Source: Limnanthes douglasii subsp. nivea
Lineage: Eukaryota; Streptophyta; Magnoliopsida; Brassicales; Limnanthaceae
Direction of reading: 5' to 3'
Length of the DNA stretch: 64,000 nucleotides
Assembly (NCBI GenBank): GCA_036936605.1
Contig: JAUPFV010000002.1
Coordinates: 198,175,273 to 198,239,272, forward strand
Shown piece by piece: positions 21,531 to 34,300 of this stretch. The notes beneath the pieces were generated by a model. The model searched no databases, was not told the origin of the DNA, and was given only the letters and a program-made list of their open reading frames with translations. How positions within the stretch are numbered: the first letter of the stretch is position 1; every line of letters starts with the position of its first letter. Position numbers and translations under genes: made by a program.

Positions 21531-21783
21531 ACTTTAATAACCTTAGTGAGTAGTGTAAATTAATATTAGAAGCTTGAAAGTTCCCAATTACTTAAGTGAT
21601 GTTAGTGGGTATTGGGAATTATATTTTCTATAATTATTGATTTTTTTTGTTTCATTTCTTCAAGTAATAAAATCAACTTGTGCGTGTTCAAATTGTTTCA
21701 GTTCCCGTGTCTGTTCTTATTGTTTCAGTTCCTATGTCTGTTCAAATTTGTTTCACCACTATGGACAAAACCTCTAAATAATC

Positions 21784-22745
21784 TTATTTGGCCTTGGCTA
21801 GATTAAGTCTATTATAATTAGTATTGGATTTTTCAAGAATAGATTCAGCAGTTAGCTCATCAATTTCAGATTTGCAAATATTATCAAATATATTTCCAAA
21901 AGAGTCATTGCTCCAGATTTTAAGTCTGTTTTTTAATCTTTTCAGTTTCATCCAAAAGTTAAGGATATGGTAACTTATTATGTTACATTTCCCGCTCTGA
22001 TCAAACTTTTTAAGAAATCGTTGTGGAGGATCCACATGTTTTGGAATTTGAAAGGAGGCTTGAGAGTCGTGGTGAAGGATGACAAAGATATACTAAGAGG
22101 TTAATGATCTGATCCACTTATTGTCAGATGCTTCACTTTAGTAATATCAAAGACATTCCTCCATTGGTTATTGTGTAAGACTCTATCTATGCGCTTCCAT
22201 CTGTGATTGTTTGTCCAAGTAAAATTGGAGCAAGAATATTCAGGGTCTTCTAAATTACAATCCACGATCATATCATTAAATTCATCCATGCCTCTCAAAT
22301 TTATAGAAGAACAAGTTCATTAACATTTGTAATTTTATTAAAATCTCCTACAATCAACCAAGGTTGATTATTAGGAGAGATATTTCTTAATTAATACCAA
22401 AGAACAGTTCTTTGGGATCTGCTACATTTACCATAAATTAGATTCATAAGAACTAACGTTGGTGGACTTGTGACTTGTCTATAAGTGAAGTAATTGATCA
22501 CTATCAGTTAAGATTTGAGTATTAAAGCACTCTTTCCAAATAGCCCAAATTTTATAATTAATATTAGTATAACCAACATTAAAATTAAGTTTCTTATACA
22601 TTATTTCAAGGTAAGAATTTGAGATCATTGGCTCTCGCAGAGCAATGAACTCAATATGATCAGTTTTTATGATAGACTTGAGTCTTCTAAGGATGTTGGT
22701 ATTACCAAAACCCCTAAAATTCCACTTAAGCATATTTATGGTCAA
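21784..22745 (-). pseudogene. L1 ORF2 endonuclease domain and start of linker, copy B
   Basis: The ATG complementing 22743-22745 gives MLKWNFRGFGNTNILRRLKS and EFIALREPMI, the first strands of the APE-like endonuclease. Further on, out of frame, come LIYGKCS and NQPWLIVGDFNKITNVNE with the GDFN block. EDPEYSCSNFTWTNNHRWKR and IDRVL (22101-22298) then mark the domain end. The last segment (21784-22035) holds a charged linker, LKRLKNRLKIWSNDSFGNIF. The RT does not follow. Confidence 0.75.
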
Positions 22746-22749
22746 TTTG

Positions 22750-23680
22750 GTAATGGTTTAGAGGATCTAAGAGATCCTTTGGAATTTTATTTCTTACTGT
22801 TAGAAGCTTTTTTCACCTTTGGTGTGTTTGGAAGGTTTTCAGCCTTTAAATTTTTAATAATTTTAGTATTGTTAGAATTTTTTATTTCTTATATAATATT
22901 GAAAGTGTTGCTAATCTCAATTGTGTGAAGAGCTTCTGAAATATCTTTTTTATAAGTAACCTTAAGATCAGTTCTCTTTGAAGATTTTATAGAGTTACTA
23001 GAGAATCTGAGGTCATGGTTGATTGTGTTATTATTAATAAAATGTTCTAAGGAAGACTGGTGAATATGATTTGATTCATGGGAGGGAAGATGTACGAGAG
23101 GATATGAAACATCAGGATTATCAGAGTGAGTCTATTCTACATTAGATTAGGAAGTTTTATCAGAAATGTTGGTTTGAGATGATATAGATACAAATTTGGA
23201 TTTCTTAACCCATCTTTCAGTGGAAGAAGGGTTATGTTGGATGGTTTTATTTTTGCTCTCAAAAGGAATATTAGATGTAACTTTTGAATTTTTTTTGAAG
23301 TCTTTATTACAAGTTTCTTATTTATGACCTAAATGAATACAATATTTGTAATAAGGAGGGATATCACTGTAAATGATATCCTGCTAGAAGCTCTCATTTT
23401 CTCCAAAGGTAATCTATAGTTTTTGGGTTTGAAGGATAGAAGAATTTAAAACCAACCAACTTTTACAACATTTAAAGTTTGCTTAGTTTTTGAAAGGAAC
23501 CCAAATTGCTTAGGATAATCCAATTACCTTAGTTGGGTAATGATATCTTGATTATAAAGAAACTCATGTATCTTGGGAAAAGTGATCTAAACATGAGTGA
23601 GATGATACTCTTATTTGGGATGAAATTGTTTTGAAATCCTAACCGAATATTGATCTACAGTCATAACATATCATTTCGAG
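22750..23680 (-). pseudogene. L1 ORF1 with CCHC knuckle, copy B
   Basis: The complement of about 23310-23345 encodes YCIHLGHK, a stop, then ETCNKDFKK, a CCHC knuckle broken by a stop. Upstream, near 23430-23530, GKLDYPKQFGFLSKTKQTLN and VVKVGW resemble the end of the DUF4283 domain. The region after the knuckle is Ser/Asn-rich. All frames are short. Confidence 0.6.
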
Positions 23681-24019
23681 AATATTTAGATATCCTCTTT
23701 ATTGTCAAATTCCAGATATAAACCATTTCATCTCCTTTATAAAAACATATTTCAAAAATCCAAAATTAATTTTCTCTCACGATTCTAAGATCTTATTTTA
23801 CTAACTAATTTAATTTATATTTTCATGTCATTAATTCGTCTTAAAAACACTCATTTTCTCTAAGCACACAATGACCCATTTTCTAATCCTAACAAAATAC
23901 AAAATCTTGTTTTTTCTTTTTTAAGAAATAAAAAATGAGTTATTCTAAAAAACTAAAAAAAAATGAGTTAGAAATGTGTTTTCCGGTAATAGATTTCGAT
24001 CCACTATGTCGAAATCTAA
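23681..24019. other. AT-rich junction between L1 copy B and large repeat A
   Basis: No gene recognised. Homology to repeat B begins near 24020. Confidence 0.4.
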
Positions 24020-27000
24020 TATTTAGAATAAAAATTAATTTGTTTCGGATGATCAAAATGAGATGCATTAAAAATAACAGTTGTTTTCAACCTTTAGTGG
24101 TTAAAATCATTTGTTTTGAAAATTATTTTTAAAGAAAAAGATAATAACCCACTTCATTTTTTTATCTAATAGTTCATATGTAGCTTATGAAATGGAATAC
24201 TCGCTCTGTTTCATAATATAAGTCATTTTAGGAGAAAGTTTTTGTTTCATAATATAAGTCGTTTTCATTTTCCAATGCAGCATTCATTACACATATTCCA
24301 CTTTCCACCAATAAAATAGTTAACCTTATGCACAAGTTATCAACTCCACCAATCAAATTTATTTTTTTCTATTCTTTCAAAGTCACTATTACTTTCCTTA
24401 ATATCTGTGAAAAACCCTTAAACGACCTATATTATGAAACAGAGGGAGTAAGATTTAAGATCGGTGAGGTCAAAATCTTATCCATTTACATTTACAGTTC
24501 ACTGAATGTGTCAGAGAAGGGGGAGTTCGATCAGGTCAATCAAATCAGTTGTAAAAATGGAAAACCCAAATTGACGTGTCATCCATTACTTTTTGTCCAC
24601 TCTTTAGTTATTAATTTATTTATATGTTTATTGATGTTTTAAATGATTATTTGAACATTAATATCGAATGATTTAATGTAAAATAGTTTACATATTTTAA
24701 TTAAGTATTAAATTTTCAACTCACGTGCCACTGAAAAAAAAAATATACATTAGATTTAACAAAGTTAAATTTGGTTCGATCATAATTTTTATTTATATCG
24801 CTTCAAATAACACATATTGGAACACTTCAAAAAATATATAATTGCAAAACGAGTTAGAAGAAATTTCATCTAAAAGTTCCATTAGCAATAGTAAAAAATT
24901 ACAGAATTGAAAACAAACTAAGACAAAAAAAATTACTAGTTTCATTAGAAACAGTTTAAGAGACGAAAGTTATTTCGGATAAAAAAAACTTCATCTACAG
25001 TATTTTTAACCCTCACCGCAATTTATGAGGAAGCTTACAATATAAAAAAAACTCAAATCTCGTAATCCCACTTAAAATTTTCATATATAAACACAATTCA
25101 TTTCGAAGCATGAATGTCACTAAGTCTTTCAAATGAGTTGTATCCTTGAAAATGTGGTGTTTATTTGCGAACAAGTTATGCACACCTATAGACAGTATAA
25201 TATATCTTGTGCCTCATCGCATTCATTTATGCTCCCATAAATTTTACACTGTAAAAATTCAAGGCTATGAAACACCAAAATTGATGATTATGACAATTAT
25301 CATATTATTATGGGTGCAAATTTATATTCTACCCACACCTTCTTTAAATTATGTGACATTTGCAGCAAGTTAAGAAACTCATGGGTATACATGTTACAAA
25401 CTTCAATTGTTTGGTTTATGCAGTGATTAAAAAAGAACAAGAATGTATTTTAGTTATCATGTTGATAAAAGCTTAAAGTGCACAAAAACCTTATTAGATA
25501 ATAAAGTAACTAAAAGGATTCAAAAATAGATCAAGGGTTAAAACATGTACTTTGATGTAATCTTAACTAATAGTAATTTCTCACACCATGATGGAGATTT
25601 TGTAAGATCTTCTTTGCCGCTTACAGATTTACAAGTTATTGTATTTCGATACTAAATTTGGATAAAGATAACACATCCATCATTTCAAACTCATAAAATT
25701 TTACGTCCACTAGTAATAATGAGATTAGATGCATGAATCTTGATAAGCTAATCATTCTCATCAACGTAAATTATTGATAATTTCATTACATTACTGGAGT
25801 CTACTTGAATACCACTCAATAATATCTATATATACTTCATCATGGATGGGGCACGTATTTAATAATTTAGTCCATTATTCAAATTGGCTAGTTATAATAA
25901 CAAAACCTTGAAGGATAACCAAGATAATTAGATATTACGAAGAATTATGAAACAAAAATTTACCATAATTTTAAATTTTTCAAGTTATATGAATGCATGT
26001 ATATATGTTTCGAATCAAACTCTATAAATTTCAGAAATAATAGAGTTACCTCCTCGACCGCATGTTCGGTTACAAACTAAAGACATCAAAAAATGCCAAA
26101 TAATTTACGGTTAACTAGTATCATTATAAAAATATAAAATCTTACGAGATTTGATATATAACGAACTATGTTATTGTTACCCATATTCAAATTTCTTTCG
26201 GAATATTGGCTAATATGAGGATGCGGATAAACTGTTAAAGATGTTTCTATTGTAAGTACAAGATATTGGTTCTCATACATTCTTTAGTGGTGGGAAAAAC
26301 GTGGGTATTTTTAACAGTAAGGAGTCTGATAAATTTTTAATTTTCATTAACAAATTTATCATATCAAGAAACATTAAATAACAAAACATTTATTAAAGCA
26401 ACATTAATTTAGACATAGAAAATTTGTATCAGATTTCAACCCCGAGGTCAAAATCTTATACCTGTAAACAAAGCCAAGCAAAATTTATAAATGAAACAAA
26501 ACCCTAAAGACATCTATTTCGAATTTGCCCAAATCCAACCCAATTTAAGAAAAACATTAACTATTAAACGGTAATCATAGACGAAAAGAACTAGTATATG
26601 AATCTTAAATTGATTAAAATTATAAAAGCTATGAAAAATCAGTTTTTTTAGTTGGGGGTATAAATTAAAACCATAATTTGAAGCCCTAAACAAAATAATT
26701 TCAATAATATAAATAGATTTATAGATAGAGAATGATGTAACGAACAATTTTATATCTTGAATTTGGAAAAAAATGAAATTGGATTTCGATTAAAATGTGA
26801 TCTTGGATCCCGAGAGGTTTCAAAGATTTAATTTTAGAGACTCTTAGAATATGGTGAAGTTTTTTACCATTCAATTATATGTCATTTTAAATATGGTATT
26901 TTGGTATATTTCGATGATATTTTTTAACAATTGAGAAAGATATATTAAACATGACGTTCTTATATAAATGGTGACAGTTTTAACTTGAGCTTTTGATACA

Positions 27001-27790
27001 CCTTTTAATATGGGATTTATATATTTTATAGTTCTATTTCAGAAACTATGCTAAAGTACATACAAATATCATCTCCTCAAACTTATTATTAATTAAGATT
27101 CAAAAAATTTAAATAACTAACTACCAAAATTATCCCTCATACAAGTAAACATTTGAAAAAGACAAAAATTATAACACAATCACCAAGAAAATTTGTCTTC
27201 ATATCTATCACCTCGTACAATCACCAAAATTACTCTATAAACTGTTCGATTCTATCACATAAATCAATAAAATTTAAGTCGTTAAAGCTACAAGTTCACC
27301 ATCAAAGAAACTTTCGATCACTTTCCACTAATATCTACATTATAAACTTCTTCTTCAACAATCCATTAAACTTTTAGTTCTTAATAGAACTAGGTTTTCG
27401 AAGTAATCTATTTTTATTTTTTTGGTTACTAGTTAGTAAGATAGTCATCATCTTCTTCATTTGCATATGTTCTCAATGATATTTTATTTATTAGTTTTGC
27501 ATAAGATAATTACTTATTTCTCTCATCTATCAACATATATTTTTTACTCCATTCTCAATAGTTCCGAAATAATTACTGTAAAACAGATTCCTAAAATATA
27601 TTTCCAGGCTTTCCATTAAATCTAGGCTTCGAATTAAATTTGTACATTCCCGTGTCTATTAAAAACTTATCCATCATCTACTTTGTACAGTCCCAAATCT
27701 ACCAAAAATATCTCTTTCATCTACTCTATATAATCCATCATTTATAAAAAAATATCCAACATCAACCAAAAATTTGTCCTTTATGTACTT
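24020..27790. repeat. Large dispersed repeat, copy A (upstream of MULE A)
   Basis: This segment aligns by eye with 31360-34700 in the same orientation. Paired words include TCGCTTCAAATAACA with TTGGAACACTTCAAAAA (24795 / 31838), TTTTTAACCCTCACCGCAAT (25003 / 32031), and TACCTCCTCGACC (26048 / 33079). It is non-coding; open frames in it are not conserved between copies. In both copies this sequence leads, directly or after an insertion, to a minus-strand MULE transposase, so it is probably the 3' part of a long MULE. Confidence 0.75.
24198..24450. mobile_element. Stowaway-like MITE
   Basis: A 249-bp element has inverted ends CTCGCTCTGTTTCATAATAT and CTCCCTCTGTTTCATAATAT (one mismatch in the first 20) and is flanked by TA on both sides (24198-24199, 24449-24450). 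CTCCCTC-type termini and TA target duplication are the known features of Stowaway (Tc1/mariner) MITEs. The homologous position in repeat B, near 31525, lacks it. A second partial inner repeat of the terminus occurs at 24242. Confidence 0.9.
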
Positions 27791-27799
27791 TGTATGTTT

Positions 27800-29816
27800 T
27801 CATGCATCATAACGTCAATGTTCAATATCAACATAACATCTTAAAATTTGACTCATAAGTAATACTCTACTGCTATCAACTAACTCCAATATAGTTAAAC
27901 TATAATATTGTTTGATCTGATGATTAAAAGACTCAGCTAGAGTAGAAGACATAGAATCATATCTCTTGCCTTTGAAAAAAAACACAAGAATATTTGTCTG
28001 ATGGTAAATTCTCACAAAACTAATAATTTTGTAACCTCATTCTTTAAGAAATTTTTCCATATATTGAATGTACAAATTTTGATTCGCAAGGATAAGCATA
28101 TTTTTTAAACATGTAAACTGTATTCTTCTTAGATGGTGCCGATGTACCACTCAGAATACTTCAAATTATTTATAAGATGATAAATGCAGAATGCATGATG
28201 GAAATATAGAAACAACCACTAACGATACTTACATGACGATCACTAATAAAATATGATTTGATGATCTAACAAATATGGTTTTAACATCCAGAGAAACCAT
28301 AACCAATTTTCAGTATATTCAGCCCTAACAGTACTAAATACAATAGGAAAAATACATGTAACGATGTTGTGGAAATATATTATATAACACTGCGATATAT
28401 ATTGATTATAGCTATTTCGCATTCACCATATTTGCCTTGCGCATCTATAATTGGTTATATCAAGTTTTGCATCTATCATATTAACTATACTTGATTTCAC
28501 ATCCATCATACTGATTATATCGTGTTGGGTATCTTGTATGTTGATAAATCAGGTCTCGCATCTATCATATTGATTATACTAATTTTAAAATCTATTATAC
28601 TGATTATATCTAGTTGTGCATCTATCATGATACATAGTTTCGCATATATCATATATGATTTTGCATCTATTATATTTTGTTGTAATTGGTTTTGCATCTA
28701 TTATACTAATTATCTTTAGTTGCGCATCTGTCATGATACATGGTTTCTCATCTGTCATAATACATGGTTTCGCATATGTCATGATACATGGTTTTGCATC
28801 TATCATATTTTTTTTATAACTAATTCGTATTTATAAATATAATATTATATATTATACGTTACAAAATAGTGCATAACAAAAACTCACCATTGTTACCATA
28901 TTTAGTTATGGCGGATAACAATGCCTCTTTATATTTCCCTGTTAAGAAAGTTCCATCAATAAACAAAACAGAATGAAAAGAATCGAAACCATGGAGAGAA
29001 AAACCAAAGACTACAAAACAACACTTAAATATATTAGTTTCCAAAGTATACTCCAGTAGTGAATACACTACTATTATCAAGTATCTTTAAGTTTTGAAAT
29101 AATTGTTAAGTAGTTTATACGAAGTAGAGCTATCTTCGTATACAACCATCTTAGCTTCCTTTAAAGTGGTCCATAAAAGACGATAAAAGATATCTAAATT
29201 GTAGTCATTTTTTAAAAGTGATTTTTAACTTGTTATTAGAACATTAACATTTCTCATAACACAATCACGTATTGCTAAAATCCGTTGATTAATACTATCT
29301 ACTTTCTTTACAAAAATTAGTAACACAGGTATGGGGTTGTACATAATAAAAGACTTATCTTTTTAGCATAAATATTTAAAAACAACCTTTTGAATCTTTA
29401 TATGTGCAATAAACAATTACTTTTTCTTTATTACTATACATATATTTGAAAGTAAAACCTTCTTGTAAAGTGAGCTTACTAATAACTAATCTTAAACATT
29501 CTGCATCGTCTTCAAAAACAAGCCTCGTACCATTAACTTCATTAACCCAATCAACAATAGCAAGTTGTTTCTTCTTGTGACAAATAAAATTAATACAAAA
29601 AATTTGAGCACTTTCTCCATAAATAAAATGTTGATTTGAAGCTTCAAATAAAATTTGAGCAGTTTCTCTAACATTATCGCCAACAACAACGTCACTTTCA
29701 AAATCAACAATAACAGTTGAAACCCCTAAGTATCAACAGTTGATACCAAAGCAACTAGCATTATGGATTGCAAGTTCACCATTTAGTTTAAAAATACATA
29801 TTCGACTTCCAGACAT
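27800..29816 (-). pseudogene. Mutator-like (MULE) transposase, copy A
   Basis: The likely start ATG complements 29814-29816 (MSGSRICIFKLNGELAIHNA). A long start-less frame then reads VVVGDNVRETAQILFEASNQ and VNEVNGTRLVFEDDAECLRL, resembling the MULE N-terminal domain. The DDE region is FKCCFVVFGFSLHGF and VLFIDGTFLTGKYKEALLSA (28859-29080). After the repeat-filled putative intron (28380-28870) come FPIVFSTVRAEYTENWLWFL (about 28330) and, at the C-terminus, KRYDSMSSTLAESFNHQIKQ (27815-28015). MULE transposases cut and paste the element between terminal repeats. This copy has several stops. Confidence 0.8.
28380..28830. repeat. Minisatellite inside MULE A transposase, core GCATCTATCAT
   Basis: Degenerate units read like CGCATCTATCATATTGATTA and, near 28724-28800, three nearly identical 24-bp units of CGCATCTGTCATGATACATG plus GTTT. 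They separate the GNNG and FPIVF blocks of the transposase. The coding strand shows GTGAGT right after the GNNG codons. The AKPCIMTD-type peptide repeats on the minus strand are a by-product of the 24-bp period. Confidence 0.8.
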
Positions 29817-29976
29817 CGCGTACCTGTATTTGACAATTCAAATAAGTATAAATAGTAAAAATAGTAAACGTCTCGCGGTAATCATTTAAAAAATAAAAAT
29901 CGTCCCACATCTATAAAAAAAGTCTCATATTTGATGATAAATACAGTTCCGCGTCTATCACATAAAGTCTCATATG

Positions 29977-30939
29977 GCTATATATACCCAAATGTGGTTT
30001 AAGTATACCCAAAAAACGCAGTCGACTTTTGTTTGACTTTTTTAGGACGAAAAAACCCTTGAACTTTCATTTAATATCCGAATTGCCACTAAGTAAAAAA
30101 AAACACTAAGTATATCCTAGATACACCCAATTCACAAAACAATCTATTTGGTTATGTATACCCAAAAAAACACAACTCTCTACTAGATCAAACCCCATAT
30201 TACTACAATTTTGTGAAATTCTTCAAATTGTTCTTGAACATTCAAAGTTGCCTCAAGAACATTCAAACTCTTTTTAATTTTTTTAAACTTCTTCTAATAA
30301 AAACACAAAATCAAAACTTGTTTTTACTACAATTTTTTTTTAAGTTTTTTTTAAAAAAATTAAAAATTTAATATAAAAAATCATAATTTTAGGGTGTTTG
30401 GAGGCCATTTTCCGGCCGGAATTCGGCCAGAAAATAGCCATTTGCGAAGGCTGAGAGTACCATAGGTACGGGGGGCGTACCGACGGGTACGCACCCCCTG
30501 TACCGATGGTACAGAGCGTATCGTGGATTATGGTACGATACGCTCTGTACCATCGGTACAGACCCTCTGTACCTATGGTACGCTTAGCCTTCGCAAATGG
30601 CCATTTTCCGGTCGAATTCCGGCCGGAAAATGGCCTCCAAACACCCTAAAATTCTGATTTTTTTACCTAATTCAACCATAACCCTAAATTTTGATACTAA
30701 GACTAAGTTTCCATATTTTAGTTCGCCGGATTTTAGTTCGCCGGATAAATTAGAGAGAACTTGAAGGCCTTAGAGAGAAGTTAGAGAGTGTAAGAGAAAA
30801 AATGAGGTGGATAAGATTAGTAAAAAAAAACCTTATATACCTAGAAAAGGGTATTTTTGTCAAAATTTGGGTAAACTTATACCACCTTTGGGTAAACTCA
30901 AAATTGGGTATACTTAAACCACATTTGGGTATATATAGC
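29977..30939. mobile_element. 963-bp foldback-type element with 36-bp perfect terminal inverted repeats
   Basis: The ends 29977-30012 and 30904-30939 are perfect inverted repeats of 36 bp, beginning GCTATATATACCCAAATGTG. Inside lies a 289-bp GC-rich palindrome. No transposase is present. I could not match target duplications next to the ends, so the true termini may lie a few bases further out. It sits at the right edge of MULE A. Composition (GC-rich core, AT-rich arms) is unlike the surroundings. Confidence 0.75.
30376..30664. repeat. GC-rich imperfect palindrome carrying five GTACC...GGTAC units
   Basis: The arms pair TTTTAGGGTGTTTGGAGGCC with GGCCTCCAAACACCCTAAAA and continue through CCATTTGCGAAGGCT to a centre near 30520. 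The left arm is longer by about 20 bp. Within it are five small palindromes of the form GTACC-n3/4-GGTAC, at 30457-30469, 30477-30490, 30500-30512, 30547-30559 and 30569-30581. Transcription would give a long hairpin RNA. Confidence 0.9.
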
Positions 30940-31359
30940 TTGACCCATAAAATATTATATTATTTGATAATAAAGGCGATCCTCACTTGATCCTGCTATC
31001 GTACGTTGCTTAGATCGAAAATAAAATACAATATATAAATGAATGAAATATCTTAACTAGTATGTTGCATTATGGGAGTACATCAAAAACCATATATAAG
31101 TAAATGAAATATCTCAACTCAACTAGTATGAAACATTTTGGGAGTATACTAAAAATCAAATTTGTGAGGTTTTCTGGCTAACCAGAGCGAAAAATACCAT
31201 ACTAGTATTGCTGACACATGAAAATAAGATTTCTACAACCCGTGGCGGATCAATGACTAAATTTAGGGTATGCCGAAATATTATAGACACAAATTCAATA
31301 AAAATAAATGTATGAGTATCACATAATAAAAATATTATATATTTAAGTTACAACTCAGT
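30940..31359. other. Spacer with a short direct repeat
   Basis: A roughly 60-bp sequence (AATGAAATATCTTAACTAGT / AATGAAATATCTCAACTCAA) occurs twice around 31037 and 31101. No gene. Confidence 0.45.
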
Positions 31360-34300
31360 AAAACCATTAATTTTGTTTCAAACGATTGAAATCGTCTCCA
31401 TTTACAAAAAAATATGACTATTTTCAACCCTAATGGTTAAAATAATTTGTTTTCAAAGTTATTTTCCAAAAAAACTGTAATTTCGTTTCCTTTTTCGATC
31501 CAATGCTTCGAAATATGTAACTTATGAACAAATGTATTTACAATTTATTAAATGGGTCAGATTTTGATCGGTTTAATCAAAATCGGTTGCAAAAAATATA
31601 TAATAATAAAAAATAACGTCTCAACCATAACGTTATTGTACATTTTTCTATTAAAACTTATTCATATGTTTTTTGTGTGTAGTTATTTGAAAATTAATAT
31701 CGAACTCTTTAATCAAAAATAATTTACATTTTTTAGTTAACTATTAAATCTTCAACTCATACAAAACTAAATATAAAATTAAATAGACATTGAAATTAAC
31801 AGATTTATATCACTATAATCATAATATTCTTTTACATCGCTTCAAATAACATACATTGGAACACTTCAAAAAGTACATTATTGAAAATGAACTAAAAGAA
31901 ATTTCTCCACTAACAATACTTCAAACTATTATATAATCGAAAACGAACTAAGACAAGTTTTCTCTAATAGTTTTATTAACAATATTTTAACAAACAAACG
32001 TTACTTAGGATGAAAAACAACATCTACAATATTTTTAACCCTCACCGCAATGTATGGAAAGCTTACAATATAAAATAAAATTTTGAATCTCGAACGTAAC
32101 CCCCTCTTAAAATTATCAAATTCGAACACATCCATTTTAAATCATGAATCTCACTAAACCTTGCAAACGTATCATATCCTTGGAAATACATTGTTTAATA
32201 GCGAACAAGTCATGTGTGCATTTAGATAAGATAATGTATCTCATGCACATCCCATTCATTTTTTCTCCTAAATATTTTATACCATAAAAATTCATGACTA
32301 TGCATGACTATGAAACAACCAATTTGATGGTTATGATAATTATTATATTATTATTGGTACAAACTTATATATACACGCATCTTTTTTAAATGAGGTGACA
32401 TTTGCAGCAAGTTCGAAAACTTATCGGTACATATGTCATAAACTTCTATTGTTAGGTTTATGTAGTGATTAAATAAGAAACACGAACATCTTTTAGTTCC
32501 ATGCTCATAAAATTTTAAAGAACAGAAAACCCTAAATAGAAAATAAATTAACTAAAAATATTCAAAAATAGACCAAGGGTTAAAAACATATATTCCGATA
32601 TAACATTAACTAACAGTGATTTTTCACACCATGATGGATCTTTTGTATGACCTTCTTTACCGTCTACAAATTTATAAGTTATTGTATCCTTTCAAACTCT
32701 TAGGACTGTAAGGCCAGTAATAATAATTTGATACTAGATGCATGAATCTCGATAAGGCAATAATCATCCTCATCATTCTCATTAACTGAAATTATGGATA
32801 ATTTCATTAAACTACTGAAGTCTAGTTGAATATCACTCAACAAATAGTAACTATCTAAATACAATTCCTTATGCACACGGTACCCATTCAATAATATAAG
32901 TAGCCCATTATTAAAAGTGGTTAGTTGCAATAATAAAATCTGGAGGGATAACCAATACAATTAGACATTCCGAGGAATCATGAAACAAAACATTACCAAA
33001 ATTTCAAATTTTCAAGTTCTTAGAATGCATGCATATGTGTTCCAAATCAAACTCTACAAATGTTAAAAAGCTTAAAGTTACCTCCTCGACCACATGTTCT
33101 ATTACAAACTAAAGACATCAGACAAGGTCAAATAAGTTACAATTAACTAGTACAATTGCGAAAATATAAAATCTTATGAGTTTTGACATACCATAACGAA
33201 CTATGGTATTATGACCCATATTTAGATTACTTTTGAAATATTGGCTAATCTGAGAATGTGGACAAACTTGTCAAAGATTTATACATTGTAGGTATACGAT
33301 GTTGGTTCTCATACATTCTCTAGTGGCGGGAAACAACGTTATTATTTATAAGAGTATGGAGTCTCGTAAAGTACATATTTTTGTTAACAATTTCATCATA
33401 TTAAGACCAAATAAAAAAATATTATATATTATAACAACATTAATTTAGACCCAAGTTAAATAGCTAAACATGTATTAAAATAACATTAATTTAAACATAG
33501 GATATTCAAACTAATTTCAAGAAAATACATAGATATATAGATAAAAATGATATAATGAATGATTTCATATCTTGAATTTTAAAAAAAATGAAATCGATTT
33601 TGATTTGAATGTGAGTTTGAAAATAGAGAGGTTTTGGTGTTTTAATTTTGGAGACTCGTAAAATATCGTAACATTTTTATCTATTCAATTATATATGTAA
33701 TTTATTGTTTGAATTGTCCTTTGGTACATTTTGATGATATTTTTAACAATTGACGTATAAAATATATCAGTTTTTATTGAAATGGTGACAATTATAACTT
33801 GATCTATTAATAAGCCTTTTAATAAAGGGATTTTTTTATAACTATATATTTAAAAAATATGGTGGTTTACGGATAAAGACCCGACTAACAAACCCTGTTA
33901 CTAATTAAGACCCAATTTTTTTTAAGTAATTAACTATTAAAATTACTCATGATATAAGTAAGTATTTGAAAACCATACATATTATAACACAATCACCAAA
34001 ATTTATCTCTTAACATATCGCGTCCTACAATCGCCTTAATCATTCTAAAAACTATTTGATTCCATCTCTTAACTCAACAAAATTCAAACATTTAAAGCTA
34101 ACAATTCATCGTTAATGTTTTTAATTAGTTTATGACAACATATAGTTTAAAAAGAGTAACAAAATTATATATATGATCATCTTCAAAAAAAATCTAGTTC
34201 ATTTTTTTATTTTTCATAGAACAAAGTTTCAAAGTAAACATATTTTGATTTTTGGTTACTAGTTAGTAATATATTCATCACCTTTTTCGTTTACATATGT

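Larger units (their letters stand above)
21784..23680 (-). mobile_element. L1-type LINE remnant (copy B), 5' part only
   Basis: A second minus-strand L1 copy with ORF1 (about 22.9-23.7 kb) upstream of the ORF2 endonuclease (21.8-22.75 kb). As in copy A, there is no RT. It is more AT-rich and more decayed than copy A. Confidence 0.75.

Noticed and set aside
21322..21531. Minus-strand Trp/Leu/Gly-rich frame (ELWGHLWELFGNF) as membrane peptide
   Set aside because: Antisense reading of the GTTCCCAC minisatellite.
28515..28806. Minus-strand peptide repeat AKPCIMTD suggesting a repeat protein
   Set aside because: Product of the 24-bp minisatellite unit in the MULE intron region, with no start context or conservation in MULE B.
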